The notes beneath the pieces are model-generated. The model was not told the origin of the DNA. It saw only the letters and a program-made list of their open reading frames with translations, and did not search any database. A stretch of DNA of 64,000 nt from FEN-1139 sp964396375 (GTDB lineage Bacteria > Myxococcota_A > Polyangia > Polyangiales > Polyangiaceae): NCBI GenBank assembly GCA_964396375.1, contig CAYNEY010000007.1, positions 62,001 through 126,000 on the forward strand. Reading direction: 5' to 3'. Position numbers and translations under genes: made by a program. Shown piece by piece: positions 36,121-44,938 of the stretch; positions within the stretch are counted from its first letter, which is position 1, and the number at the start of each line of letters is the position of its first letter.

Positions 36121-36290
36121 GTCAATCCAGCGTCGTCACATGGCTGCGAAATGACGTCGGCGCGAAGCACACGACCTTCGTCACATGACCGTGAGATAGC
36201 GTCGGCGCGAAGCACACGACCTTCGCCTCACCCGGCGGTCAATCCACCGCCGTCACGTCACCGCGAAACGACGTCGGCGCGAAGCATACG
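36121..36290. repeat. Degenerate repeats of the 3' end of the adjacent diguanylate cyclase gene
   Basis: The gene's last codons (36238-36290, minus strand; VCFAPTSFRGDVTAVD and TGA) are repeated downstream at 36181-36225 and 36121-36180. The two extra copies have a 45-base period and are in the same frame as the gene: after its TGA the frame reads PPGEAKV, then VCFAPTLSHGHVTKV, then VCFAPTSFRSHVTTLD and a second TGA at 36122-36124. A more diverged copy may lie around 36070-36110. The intergenic stretch 35920-36120 holds nothing else that I recognise. Confidence 0.85.
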
Positions 36291-37243
36291 CGGTTGCGAC
36301 CCCGTTGTTTCGCGAGGTAGAGCGCTCGGTCGGCGCGCTCGAAGAGCCGCTCCGCGGCCTCGACGCCCTCCAACACCGCCACTCCGAGTGACACCGTGAC
36401 CTTCTGGGGCCCGCCTGGGCTCTCCACCTCGAACCCTGAGGCCGCGACCGCCTCCCTGAGTCGCTCCGCGACCACCGCAGCTCCCGCGAGCTCGGTGTTC
36501 GGGAGCACCACCGTGAACTCCTCACCGCCGTAGCGAGCCACCAGATCGGTCGGACGCAGGTGTTCCACGATCCTGCGCGCCACCTCGGCCAGTACCCGGT
36601 CTCCAGTCACATGTCCTCGGGTGTCGTTGATGCGCTTGAAGTGATCGACGTCGAGTAAGAGCAACGAGAGCGGCTCCTTGGCTTGCCCCGCGCGCGCCAC
36701 CAGCCGCGCGAAGCGCTCGTCCCAACTCCGTCGGTTCGGTACGCCGGTCAACGCGTCCACGCTCGCGTCACGCAGCAGCTCCACACTCCTGGTTTGAGCC
36801 TCCCGCAGGCTGCGGTTGCTGTCGCGCATACGAGTCGCGAGCAACAGCAGCAGATTCACCGCGAACTGGTGGGAACTGGTCACCAACCGCCAGAAGCGCT
36901 CGGCGTCCAGCAGGAGCACGAACGACGGTTCGAGCGCAGTTACCGAAGCGGAGGCAACACTGCCATCGAGGACGCTCATCTCGCCGAAGGTTTGGCCAGC
37001 CGAGAGCACCGCCACGGGCTCCTCTTCTGCCTCACCCAGGAACACTCCAAAGCGGCCATCCACCACCAGAAACAAATGCAGGTTCGCCTCGCCGCGTGCG
37101 ATCAGACGCTGACCCGCCGGCACCTGACGTCTGTCACACCCGGCGAGGATGTGCTGCAACACCACCGGCTCAACCCCGCGCAGCACCGAGAGTTCGCTCA
37201 GCCGCTCTGCCATGGGTCTGGTTGCCCGCTCCCGCTCACCCAT
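36239..37243 (-). CDS. Diguanylate cyclase with N-terminal cyclic-nucleotide-binding domain
   Basis: Makes the second messenger c-di-GMP. N-terminal CRP-like cNMP-binding fold (about 12-130; LARGEANLHLFLVVDGRFGVFLGE, phosphate-cassette-like GQTFGEMSVLDG), a coiled linker (about 135-160) and a GGDEF domain (about 165-325) with active-site RYGGEEF and, five residues before it, the inhibitory RxxD site (RPTD), so it should be active and feedback-controlled. 334 residues, last gene of a minus-strand group starting with the LacI-type sensor kinase; 18 bases separate it from the gene upstream. The 3' end is repeated beyond the stop codon. Confidence 0.9.
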   Translation of the reverse strand: MGERERATRPMAERLSELSVLRGVEPVVLQHILAGCDRRQVPAGQRLIARGEANLHLFLVVDGRFGVFLGEAEEEPVAVLSAGQTFGEMSVLDGSVASASVTALEPSFVLLLDAERFWRLVTSSHQFAVNLLLLLATRMRDSNRSLREAQTRSVELLRDASVDALTGVPNRRSWDERFARLVARAGQAKEPLSLLLLDVDHFKRINDTRGHVTGDRVLAEVARRIVEHLRPTDLVARYGGEEFTVVLPNTELAGAAVVAERLREAVAASGFEVESPGGPQKVTVSLGVAVLEGVEAAERLFERADRALYLAKQRGRNRVCFAPTSFRGDVTAVD

Positions 37244-37261
37244 ACTTCCCCCTCTTGTGCC

Positions 37262-38791
37262 TCACTCGAAGACCGGTCTCACCCAATCCACGGGTTCCGC
37301 CGAGCACACCCGGTTCTTGCCGCGCTCCTTGGCAACGTACAGCGCTTGGTCCGCGCGCTCGATCAGGGCGGTCGCCGTGTCTTGGAAGTAGCGCGCCGGA
37401 ATCGGTCCGACAAGCCCGGTGGTGCGGTACTCATGGGGCAGCAAGGTGGCGATCCCGACACTGCCCGACAGCGCCCGCGACCCACCTGGCATGGGCACAC
37501 TGCGCTCAGCGAGGAGCTCCACCAGACGGTGCCCCACGTGCGCCGCACCCTCGGCGTCGGTCTGCGGCAAGACCACGGCGAATTCGTCGCCGCCGTACCT
37601 GCCCACCACGTCGTTCTCACGGGTGGCCATCCTGAGCACCTTGCCCACCATGGAGAGCGCCTGATCACCAATCAGGTGGCCCGCCCTGTCGTTGATCTCC
37701 TTTAAGCCATCCATGTCCAACATGAGCAAGGAGACGGTTTGCCGGGCGCGGAACGCGGTCCGTACCTCGCGACGCATCCAGTTCTCGAAGAACCGCCTGG
37801 CGTGCACCCCAGTCAAGGGATCGAGCGCCGCCATCTCATAGAGGACCATGTTCTGTACGGCGACGGTGGCTTGATTCGCGAACACCTGCAGCAGATCCTT
37901 GGTCTCACGGCTCTGCCGCCCATGGTCGAGGTAGAGGACTCCGAGCGTGAGCTCACCCACGCACATGGGCATCACTGTGCCCGCAGAGTGCTCGAGCGCT
38001 CCCCGTGATCTCAGCCCTTCCTTGACTTGCTCCCGTACCTCTTCACCAAAAGGCTGGGTTTCTCCCTCGATGGAGAAGCGCCCGCACCCGACCTGGACCA
38101 CCAGCGCGGTCGGCTCCCTCCCCACTTCGGCCAGCACCAGCGACGGCCCTTCCTCGTTGGCCGGTGCAGCCGCCTCCGGCACGGTGGCGAGGAACCCGGC
38201 TGTGCCACCGACTAGCTTGAGCGCCTGCGCCAGCACGTCGGAATAGAGGTCGCCGAGCGGCTGGATCCGGTGCAACGACGGGCTCACCTCCAGGATCCCC
38301 CGCAGCCCCCGGCGGCTTCGCTCCAGGCGATCGATGGCCTCGGCGGCTTTGAGGCCAGCGTCCGCCCACAGAAGGAGCTTCTCGGGGCCTTCGCTCTTGT
38401 CGTAGTACCCCTGGATGTCCAGGCGCCGTAGCATGTCTCGCGGCGGTCGCTCACTCGCGTACCCGGTCTGCAGGATGACCTGCACGGTTTTGTCGAACTC
38501 GCGGAGCTTCGCCACCGCCTCCTCACCCGTCATCTGCGGCATGAAGTAGTCGATCAACACCAGATCTACCCGGGTCTGCCCGAGCAGCTGCAGGGCCTCG
38601 GCTCCGCTTGCGGCCGTGAGGATCCGATGTCCCTCCGATTCGAGCAGAAGTGAGGTGGCCTCGAGGTAGTCGGCGTCGTCGTCGACCAGAAGGATACAAT
38701 GACCCGACGGGGTAACCGCGCGGTGCTTACGTGCCAAGAGCTCCGTTCCTGTCCCTTCGCCGCGCGACCAACGGCCGCCCCAGGAAGGCAC
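37262..38791 (-). CDS. Response regulator diguanylate cyclase (REC-GAF-like-GGDEF)
   Basis: Receiver domain (about 31-150) with acidic pocket DDD and phospho-acceptor Asp81 in LIDYFMPQMTG, and the conserved Lys in YYDKSEG. A GAF-like middle part spans about 170-340, then GGDEF (about 345-500): DPLTGVHARRFFENW, RYGGDEF, with the RxxD inhibitory site (REND) just before. Predicted active. Very similar to the next gene upstream, so the two arose by duplication. The likely activating partner is the histidine kinase at 40.4-43.0 kb. The start ATG 38791 leaves about 30 unstructured residues before the receiver; a later start is possible. Confidence 0.9.
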   Translation of the reverse strand: MPSWGGRWSRGEGTGTELLARKHRAVTPSGHCILLVDDDADYLEATSLLLESEGHRILTAASGAEALQLLGQTRVDLVLIDYFMPQMTGEEAVAKLREFDKTVQVILQTGYASERPPRDMLRRLDIQGYYDKSEGPEKLLLWADAGLKAAEAIDRLERSRRGLRGILEVSPSLHRIQPLGDLYSDVLAQALKLVGGTAGFLATVPEAAAPANEEGPSLVLAEVGREPTALVVQVGCGRFSIEGETQPFGEEVREQVKEGLRSRGALEHSAGTVMPMCVGELTLGVLYLDHGRQSRETKDLLQVFANQATVAVQNMVLYEMAALDPLTGVHARRFFENWMRREVRTAFRARQTVSLLMLDMDGLKEINDRAGHLIGDQALSMVGKVLRMATRENDVVGRYGGDEFAVVLPQTDAEGAAHVGHRLVELLAERSVPMPGGSRALSGSVGIATLLPHEYRTTGLVGPIPARYFQDTATALIERADQALYVAKERGKNRVCSAEPVDWVRPVFE

Positions 38792-38901
38792 ACACGACTT
38801 TCAGTCTACGCCGGTTGGCTCGTCCCGTCAGCCAGATTGAGTCGAGAGCGCACCCCAACGCCCGGCCCGAGACCCTCCGTCTGCTCTCGCGGCTCGGCGC
38901 C

Positions 38902-40395
38902 TCAGGCGAGGGACTCCTCGCCCTCGGCATTCGGACGCTCGGTGCTGATCCACGGGACGACGATCGGCTCGGCCACCACCAGCCGGTTACCACCGTCGCG
39001 CTTGGCGCGATACATGGCTTCGTCGGCACGCCCCAGCAGTCTCTCGACCATCTCGTCGAAAAACGACGAGGAGAGCGTCCGCCCCACCAGGGCAGGACAG
39101 GGACCCGCGGCGTGGATCACGCCCACCCCGATGCTCACCCCGAGTTCTACCGAGGCTCCCTCGTCCCCCAGGTGCACGGCCGCGATCCGCTCGAGGATGC
39201 GCTCCGCCACACACCGGGCACCCTCCGCCTCCGTCGACGGGAGGATCATCGCAAACTCGTCGCCCCCCAGGCGAGCCGCCAGATCATGTTCTCGCGTCGC
39301 GTCGCGCAGCACGGCACCGAGGCGAGCCAAGGCGGCGTCTCCAGCGCGATGTCCACCGATGCTGTTGATGGACTTCAGCCGGTCCATGTCCACCAAAAGC
39401 AGGGAGAGCGGGACCCCACTGCGCAGCGCAGCCCGGAGCTCCCTTCGTGTCCACCCCTCGAAGAAGCGTCGAGCATGCACGCCCGTCAGCGGATCCAGCG
39501 CCGCCATCTGGTAGTAGAGGGCGTTCTGGATCGCGGCCGCGATCTGCTGGGAAAACACGTCGCACAGCTCCATTTCCATCGTGGGTTGCTCACGGAGCCG
39601 GCAGGCCACGAAGCCGAGCACGTGTTCCCCAACCGTCAGCGGCAGCGTGAGCCAAGGATAGTCGAGGCTGGTTCTTCTGGTCTCGAGCGCCATCCGCACC
39701 GAGTTCAGTGCGGGCAAGCTCAGCACCCGCGTGGTCTCTCCCCCGAGTGCACAACTCCCCCACCCGCGGATCAGCCTGGCTGCCCCCGCAGCCTCCTCGA
39801 CCACCCGCAGATCGTCCTCTTCACCGATCGCGTCGGGAAACAGCCCGAGCACCGCTCCCTCCAGCCCGAGCAGTGCGCCCGCGGTGCCGAGCACCTCCCC
39901 GTACAAATCCTCGACCGGTCCCAGGCGGTGCAGCCGCGCCGACGCCGTCAAGACGGCGTCCAAAGACCGCTCGGCGTTCCGCAAGCGCCCGAGCGCTCGC
40001 GCTGCCTTTGCCGCCACGTCCATCCAGAGCAACAGCCGCTCCGGCCCCTCGCTCTTGTCGACGTAGCCCTGCACATCCAGGGTCTTCAGGAGCACCCTCG
40101 GGGGCTGCTCATTGGCATAGCCGCTTTGCAGGAGGATCTGCACCTGGCGATCGACGGCACGAATGGTTTGGATCAGCCGATCGCCCCGCATCTGCGGCAT
40201 CCAATAGTCGACCAACACCACATCGAAGCGCCCCTCCGACAGCGCCCGAAGTGCCAGCTCTCCGGAGGCCACCGCCGTGACCGAGAAGCCCTCGGACAAG
40301 AGCAAGAGCCGGGTCGCCTCCAGATAGTCCTCGTCGTCGTCGACCAGAAGGACCGAGAGACAAGCTGCTCCGAGCTCGCGATGGACTCGACTCAC
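38902..40395 (-). CDS. Response regulator diguanylate cyclase (REC-GAF-like-GGDEF), paralogue
   Basis: Receiver (about 14-130) with DDDED pocket, phospho-acceptor Asp63 in LVDYWMPQMRG and Lys in YVDKSEG; GAF-like region (about 155-315); GGDEF (about 320-480) with RLGGDEF and RxxD site REHD. Same layout and shared phrases (DPLTGVHARRFFEGW, DKSEGPERLLLWMD) as the neighbour. GTG start at 40395 overlaps the stop of the sensor kinase gene (GTGA), so the regulator and the kinase are translationally coupled and very probably a cognate pair. Confidence 0.92.
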   Translation of the reverse strand: MSRVHRELGAACLSVLLVDDDEDYLEATRLLLLSEGFSVTAVASGELALRALSEGRFDVVLVDYWMPQMRGDRLIQTIRAVDRQVQILLQSGYANEQPPRVLLKTLDVQGYVDKSEGPERLLLWMDVAAKAARALGRLRNAERSLDAVLTASARLHRLGPVEDLYGEVLGTAGALLGLEGAVLGLFPDAIGEEDDLRVVEEAAGAARLIRGWGSCALGGETTRVLSLPALNSVRMALETRRTSLDYPWLTLPLTVGEHVLGFVACRLREQPTMEMELCDVFSQQIAAAIQNALYYQMAALDPLTGVHARRFFEGWTRRELRAALRSGVPLSLLLVDMDRLKSINSIGGHRAGDAALARLGAVLRDATREHDLAARLGGDEFAMILPSTEAEGARCVAERILERIAAVHLGDEGASVELGVSIGVGVIHAAGPCPALVGRTLSSSFFDEMVERLLGRADEAMYRAKRDGGNRLVVAEPIVVPWISTERPNAEGEESLA

Positions 40396-43001
40396 TCTGC
40401 CTCCCCGTGGGCGTCATTCGGCATGGTCACGGTGAACACCACCCCACCCTCGGGCCGCGGCTCCACCGCCACGGTCCCCCCGAAGTCGGCTGAGACGATG
40501 TCACGCACGATGCTGAGGCCAAGCCCCGTTCCGTGACCGAACGGCTTGGTCGTGAACAACGGCTCCCAAATCCGGGACAGCAGCTCCTGGTCGATCCCCG
40601 AGCCACGGTCAGCGACCTGCAGCACCACCTCCTGCTCCTGCTGATCGATGCCGATCTCGATGGTCCCGCCCCCGACTGGAGCCATGGCGTCGATGGCGTT
40701 GGTCACCAGGTTGGTGACGATCTGGCCGAACCTTCCCGGGGTACCGTACACCTCCACCGAGTCTCGATTGCTCCGCAGATCGATGCGGCAATTGTGCTTT
40801 CGCAGCGAGTGTCCGAGCAAGAGCAGCGTTTCACGGGCGTTCGCCACCGTATCGAACAGGATCCTCTCCTTCTTGCCGGTGTCTCGGGTCTGGTTCTTGA
40901 TGCTGCTCACGAACTCGGCCGCCCGAGTCGCAGCCCCCATCGACAGACGGAGGGCGTCCTGCATCTCGCGCGCGATCTCGCGATGGTCATCGGGCGTCAC
41001 CTCTGGATCGTCCACGGATTTGGCGTATTCCTCGACCCGCTTCGACAGCTCCACCAGCGCCGCGCGCACGGCCGCCACCGGGCTGTTCATCTCGTGGGCG
41101 ATGCTGGCAGTCAACCGGCCGATATTGGCCATTTTCTCGGTGGCCAGCAGCATCTCTTGGTTCCGGCGCAGCTCGATCAGGGCCTGTTCGAGCTCGGCGG
41201 CTCGGCGCTCGACGATCTGCATCAGGCGCTGCCGCTCTCGATCCTTGTCCACCACCTCCTGCACCAGAAGCGCCCCCTTGAGCGCCGCCGAAATCTGATC
41301 GCGGAGCGCCTCATAGATCACCCCCTGACGGGGCCCCATCTCGAGCAGCATGTAACCGAGCTCCTGCTCCTCGAAGAACAGCGGCTCCACGATGAAGGTG
41401 GTGCGCCTATCCTCTGGGAAGACGCCGGCCGGAAGCAGCGATGTGGCGGGGAAGCTCTGCTCCGACACCCCGGGCAAAACGCGACGACGGGCGTCGTGCG
41501 CAAGGATGAGGCGAGCTTCGGGGGAGGGTGTCGCAAGCTCGGAGTAGAGCGCCAAGTAGCAGCTCTGGATCCCGAGCCGCGGCAGGTGCTCGGCCACCGC
41601 CTGTCCGAGAGAAACCACGTCGAAGGTGGTGATGACCCGCTCGTTGGTTTGACTGAGAACACGCACCCAGCGCTCCGCCTCCAGGCGCAGCTGCGCCTGG
41701 ACCCGCTCCACCACACCGGCCACCACCAGCCGCGCCTTGTGGCACATCTCCTCGGCTCGAGCGCGCGTCCGCGGATCGGCGATACACGGAAGAAGCTGCC
41801 GGCGCAGGCTCCCGATGGTGTCCTGCCAGACGCTGCCGTCGCTGCCCTTCGCCGTCGCGGTGCGGAGGCCGTCCTCCAGAGTGTCGATGAACCGAGTGTC
41901 TCCCCCCTCCTCCAGATCGTCTACGAAGGCCTCGAGCAAGCGCACGTGCCAGTCCGAAGGCAGAGCGCGCGCGGTCCCGCGGAGCGAGCGCTCGAGCTCG
42001 GCGGTGATGCGCTCGCTGTGCTCCGCCAGAATCGGGCGCAGCGACCCTTCCGTGCTCGACGCGGACGGATGCGCTCTGAGGGACTCGGTCTGCGAGAAGC
42101 AGCCACAGGAGCGCCTCAGCACCAGCTCGGTGTGGAGGGTGAGCTGCCCCTCGACGGTGACGCCCCGGAGCATGGCCAGGGCCATGTTGGCGGCCTGGAG
42201 TCCCTGCTCATACAAGGGCTGGCGCACCGTGGTGAGCGCGGGCGAGGCGAAGCGAGCCTCGTCAACGTCGTCGAACCCGACCACCGCCACGTCGGCGGGC
42301 ACGCGTACCCCATCCGCGACCAAGGCGTCGATGGCGCCGAGCGCCATGTAGTCACTGGCCGCCACGATCGCGTCGAAACGGCACCGCCGCTCCCGCATCA
42401 GCTGATGGACCGCAGCGATCCCGGAGAGTCGATGGAAATCCCCGATCGCCACCAGCTCTGGCTGAAACGGGATCCCGTGGGCCAAGAGCACCTCGCGATA
42501 GACACGAAACCTCCGCTCGGCCTCGGCGTTGGCCTCCGGACCGCGAATGAAGGCGATGTTCCGGTACCCGTGCACGAGGATCAGATGCTCGATCGCGTCA
42601 CGCATCCCGCGAGCGTTGTCCACGAGGACGCTCGGCGTGCCTTCGAGCGGCACCGCGATGCTGCAGGTGGGGATCCCCTGGAAGCGGTCGAGGAATCCGG
42701 CGAGCCCCGCAGGCCCGACCTGATTGCCGAGCGTCCCGGAGAGGACGATCAAGGCGTCGATGTTGTGAGAGTTCGCAAGCTCGAAGATCCGGTTTCGGAG
42801 AGCATGGAAGCGATCCGGGGAGCGCAGCCCTCCTCCGGCGAAACACAGCACGTTGGCATCGTGGCCGGAGGCCGCATCGGCCACGCCGCACAGCACTGCC
42901 GTCTGGTAGTCGTCCTCCAGCCAGTCCAAGAACAAACCCAGGGTGGGCCGGGGGACGGTGTGCGGACGACTCGATTGGGGCAGGGACGAGGTCAACGCCA
43001 A
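40392..43001 (-). CDS. Histidine kinase with N-terminal LacI/GalR-type sugar-binding domain
   Basis: 869 residues without signal peptide or membrane helix, so cytosolic. Residues about 18-300 form a periplasmic-binding-protein-like domain as in LacI/GalR (VLVDNARGMRDAIEHLILVHGYRNIAFIRGP, SDYMALGAIDAL, VVGFDDVDEARFASPALTTVRQPLYEQG) but with no HTH in front; it closes with a SCGC motif (298-301). Then come a helical/GAF-like region (about 310-590), a coiled coil, the phospho-acceptor His636 (SIAHEMNSP) and an ATPase domain with N box TNLVTNAIDAM, ADRGSGI and HGTGLGLSIV. Probably senses an intracellular sugar and phosphorylates the coupled REC-GGDEF protein. The frame begins with TTG at 43001, right after a stop. 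Confidence 0.9.
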   Translation of the reverse strand: MALTSSLPQSSRPHTVPRPTLGLFLDWLEDDYQTAVLCGVADAASGHDANVLCFAGGGLRSPDRFHALRNRIFELANSHNIDALIVLSGTLGNQVGPAGLAGFLDRFQGIPTCSIAVPLEGTPSVLVDNARGMRDAIEHLILVHGYRNIAFIRGPEANAEAERRFRVYREVLLAHGIPFQPELVAIGDFHRLSGIAAVHQLMRERRCRFDAIVAASDYMALGAIDALVADGVRVPADVAVVGFDDVDEARFASPALTTVRQPLYEQGLQAANMALAMLRGVTVEGQLTLHTELVLRRSCGCFSQTESLRAHPSASSTEGSLRPILAEHSERITAELERSLRGTARALPSDWHVRLLEAFVDDLEEGGDTRFIDTLEDGLRTATAKGSDGSVWQDTIGSLRRQLLPCIADPRTRARAEEMCHKARLVVAGVVERVQAQLRLEAERWVRVLSQTNERVITTFDVVSLGQAVAEHLPRLGIQSCYLALYSELATPSPEARLILAHDARRRVLPGVSEQSFPATSLLPAGVFPEDRRTTFIVEPLFFEEQELGYMLLEMGPRQGVIYEALRDQISAALKGALLVQEVVDKDRERQRLMQIVERRAAELEQALIELRRNQEMLLATEKMANIGRLTASIAHEMNSPVAAVRAALVELSKRVEEYAKSVDDPEVTPDDHREIAREMQDALRLSMGAATRAAEFVSSIKNQTRDTGKKERILFDTVANARETLLLLGHSLRKHNCRIDLRSNRDSVEVYGTPGRFGQIVTNLVTNAIDAMAPVGGGTIEIGIDQQEQEVVLQVADRGSGIDQELLSRIWEPLFTTKPFGHGTGLGLSIVRDIVSADFGGTVAVEPRPEGGVVFTVTMPNDAHGEAE

Positions 43002-43553
43002 CTCTTCAGTCTACCAGAGAAACCGAGCCTCCGTCACGACCCAGAAGTTCACGGCCACGTGAGCTATCCCTCTCCATCGGGTTAGATCGGATGGGGATCT
43101 CGGTGGCAGGCAAGCATCGGGCAACCAGCAAACAACGGGAGAACGCCTCCATCTTCGAAGGCGGCTCTGGGAGTCACGCTCGTGCAAGAGAACCATCCGT
43201 CAGACGACCTTGGCCGGCCCGCTCCCTGTCAAATAAGCCAGACATCATGGTGTTGGTCAATCGCGGGAACGCCTAGCCGCGTGTCTGACACACCGCGCGC
43301 CAGGATTAGCAACGGTCGTGCCGCCCCTCTGCGCTCTCGCTGTTCGGGGGACTTCGGCGGCCGCGCGCCCACTGCGGGCTCCCCCAGACCTGCTCTCCAA
43401 CCGCTCTGTCTCCAATAGTGCGGATGTAAGGACGGCCCACACACACACCTTCGCCTGGCTACCTTGTCGCCCAGCGCCACACCGGTCGCGCCTGGTCGGC
43501 ATCAGCGAACTCGAGGCGATGGTTGGGCTGGATCCTGCGGAAGGATCTTGGAC
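43002..43553. other. Intergenic region, promoter region of the sensor-kinase operon expected, no gene
   Basis: About 550 bases between two minus-strand genes. Open frames are Arg-rich and overlapping. A short CA-repeat (43439-43448) and no recognisable terminator or operator. The promoter of the kinase/cyclase operon should lie in the left half, but no clear -35/-10 pair was found. Confidence 0.5.
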
Positions 43554-44834
43554 TCAGCCGCGATCGAAGTGGAGTGGCGGCGGCTCGTCGGCCACCAGAT
43601 ACTCGAACTCGCGGCGGAACTCCTCGGGGGTCAACCGGACGGTCGCTGCGAGCTTCGCGAGCTCTTCGTCATCGTCGAAATCGTCCCGTCGCAGTCGCAG
43701 CATGTACCGGCGTGCGATGCCATAGTGCTCGGTGGTGATATCCACGGTGCGCAGCCGCGCCAGGCCGGTGACAGGATCGATCAGATCGCGGAACGGGATG
43801 GGGCGGAACTGACCGTTATCGATGCTGATCAGCGCGTTCGAACCGCCCTCGAGCAGGTATTTCGAAGCGCAGTAGCCGAGATCGCGGGTGTACTCCATAT
43901 CAAAGGGGATGGGATCCGCACAGCGCAGCTCGTAACCGATGTTCTTGGCGACAATGGTGGCCTCGAGGCCAAAGCTCTCGAGTCGACGGGTAACCTCGGT
44001 CCGCAACAGCTCACCAAACCGCACCTCGGAGATCCGACGGTTGCTCTCGGGGTCCATGCCGGTCTCGGTGAACAGCTCCCGATCCTTGGGATCGATGCGC
44101 TCGACGATCCCCTCGGCGAGGATCGCCACCCCATCGCGCCTGCCGTAACACTGACGCTTGATGATCGCGCCCGACAGCACGTCCACCACCGCGCGGAGCG
44201 GAACGGTGGGTCCCGTGAACTCCTCGGGGATGACGGTCAGGGTAACGCCGGCGGCCTTACCGATGCCCAGCGCCAGGTGTCCTGCCTTGCGCCCCATGGT
44301 GATGATGAAGTACCAGCGCGAGGTGGTGGCCGCGTCCACCTGGAGATCTTTGACGATCCCCACCCCCACATGGCGCGCCGTCTGGTAGCCAAAGGTCGGG
44401 ATCCCGTTGGGCAGAGCCAGATCGTTGTCGATCGACTTCGGAACATGAACGAACTTGATGCGCCCACCGGCGATCTCGGCCAGACGCATGGCCGCGAACG
44501 CGGTCTCATCGCCACCGATGGTGATCAGACCGTCGAGCTCGAGGCCGAGCAGCGCGTCCAAGGTGCGCTCGAGCGACTCCTCGTCCCGCGCCGGGTTGGC
44601 TCGCGAGATCCCGATGAAGGAGCCACCGCGAAAGTGGATGGCGGCTACGTTCTTGATGGTGAGGGGGCTCACCCGCGCGGTCTCGCCCTGCTGCAGCCAT
44701 TGGAACCCGTTGTGGATCCCAAGTACCTCCACCTGGGCCAGGCAGGCGCGGATGGTCGCCGCGCCGATCACGCTGTTGATGCCGGGGGCAGGGCCTCCGG
44801 CAGCCAGAATTCCGATCCTCTCGAGCGTGGTCAT
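43554..44834 (-). CDS. 6-phosphofructokinase, second type (PPi-PFK-like signature)
   Basis: PFK fold: ILAAGGPAPGINSVIGAATI at the start, the phosphate donor site TIGGDETAFAAM, the catalytic PKSIDNDLALP and substrate loop TMGRKAGHLALGIG. ATP enzymes have GGDGS and PGTIDND; here Glu follows GGD and Lys precedes SIDND, so PPi (or another phosphate donor) is more likely than ATP. The fold is followed by an extra C-terminal region (about 350-426). ATG 44834 gives 426 residues. Different clade from the long enzyme at 28.7 kb. It sits between the two LacI-type sensor operons and downstream of the unnamed-domain lipoprotein, with a terminator between. Confidence 0.88.
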   Translation of the reverse strand: MTTLERIGILAAGGPAPGINSVIGAATIRACLAQVEVLGIHNGFQWLQQGETARVSPLTIKNVAAIHFRGGSFIGISRANPARDEESLERTLDALLGLELDGLITIGGDETAFAAMRLAEIAGGRIKFVHVPKSIDNDLALPNGIPTFGYQTARHVGVGIVKDLQVDAATTSRWYFIITMGRKAGHLALGIGKAAGVTLTVIPEEFTGPTVPLRAVVDVLSGAIIKRQCYGRRDGVAILAEGIVERIDPKDRELFTETGMDPESNRRISEVRFGELLRTEVTRRLESFGLEATIVAKNIGYELRCADPIPFDMEYTRDLGYCASKYLLEGGSNALISIDNGQFRPIPFRDLIDPVTGLARLRTVDITTEHYGIARRYMLRLRRDDFDDDEELAKLAATVRLTPEEFRREFEYLVADEPPPLHFDRG

Positions 44835-44874
44835 CCTGAGCTGCAGGGTAGGAAAGCCGCGGGTCCTCCGACAA

Positions 44875-44910
44875 GCATAAAGCGGCACCGGCCACCTGGC
44901 CGATGCCGCT
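44875..44910 (-). terminator. Intrinsic terminator of the repeat-containing lipoprotein gene
   Basis: AGCGGCA (44881-44887) pairs with TGCCGCT (44904-44910), with an inner stem CGGCC/GGCCG (one mismatch) and a 4-base loop. On the minus strand it is followed by TTTATGCTT. It lies 29 bases after the lipoprotein stop codon and before the PFK start, so the PFK gene probably has its own promoter just below it or depends on read-through. Confidence 0.85.
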
Positions 44911-44938
44911 CCTTCGCTCGGTGTGGTGCAGAGCACTC

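Noticed and set aside
40533..43085. Long plus-strand open frame opposite the sensor kinase
   Set aside because: Shadow of a gene with clear LacI-type and kinase motifs.
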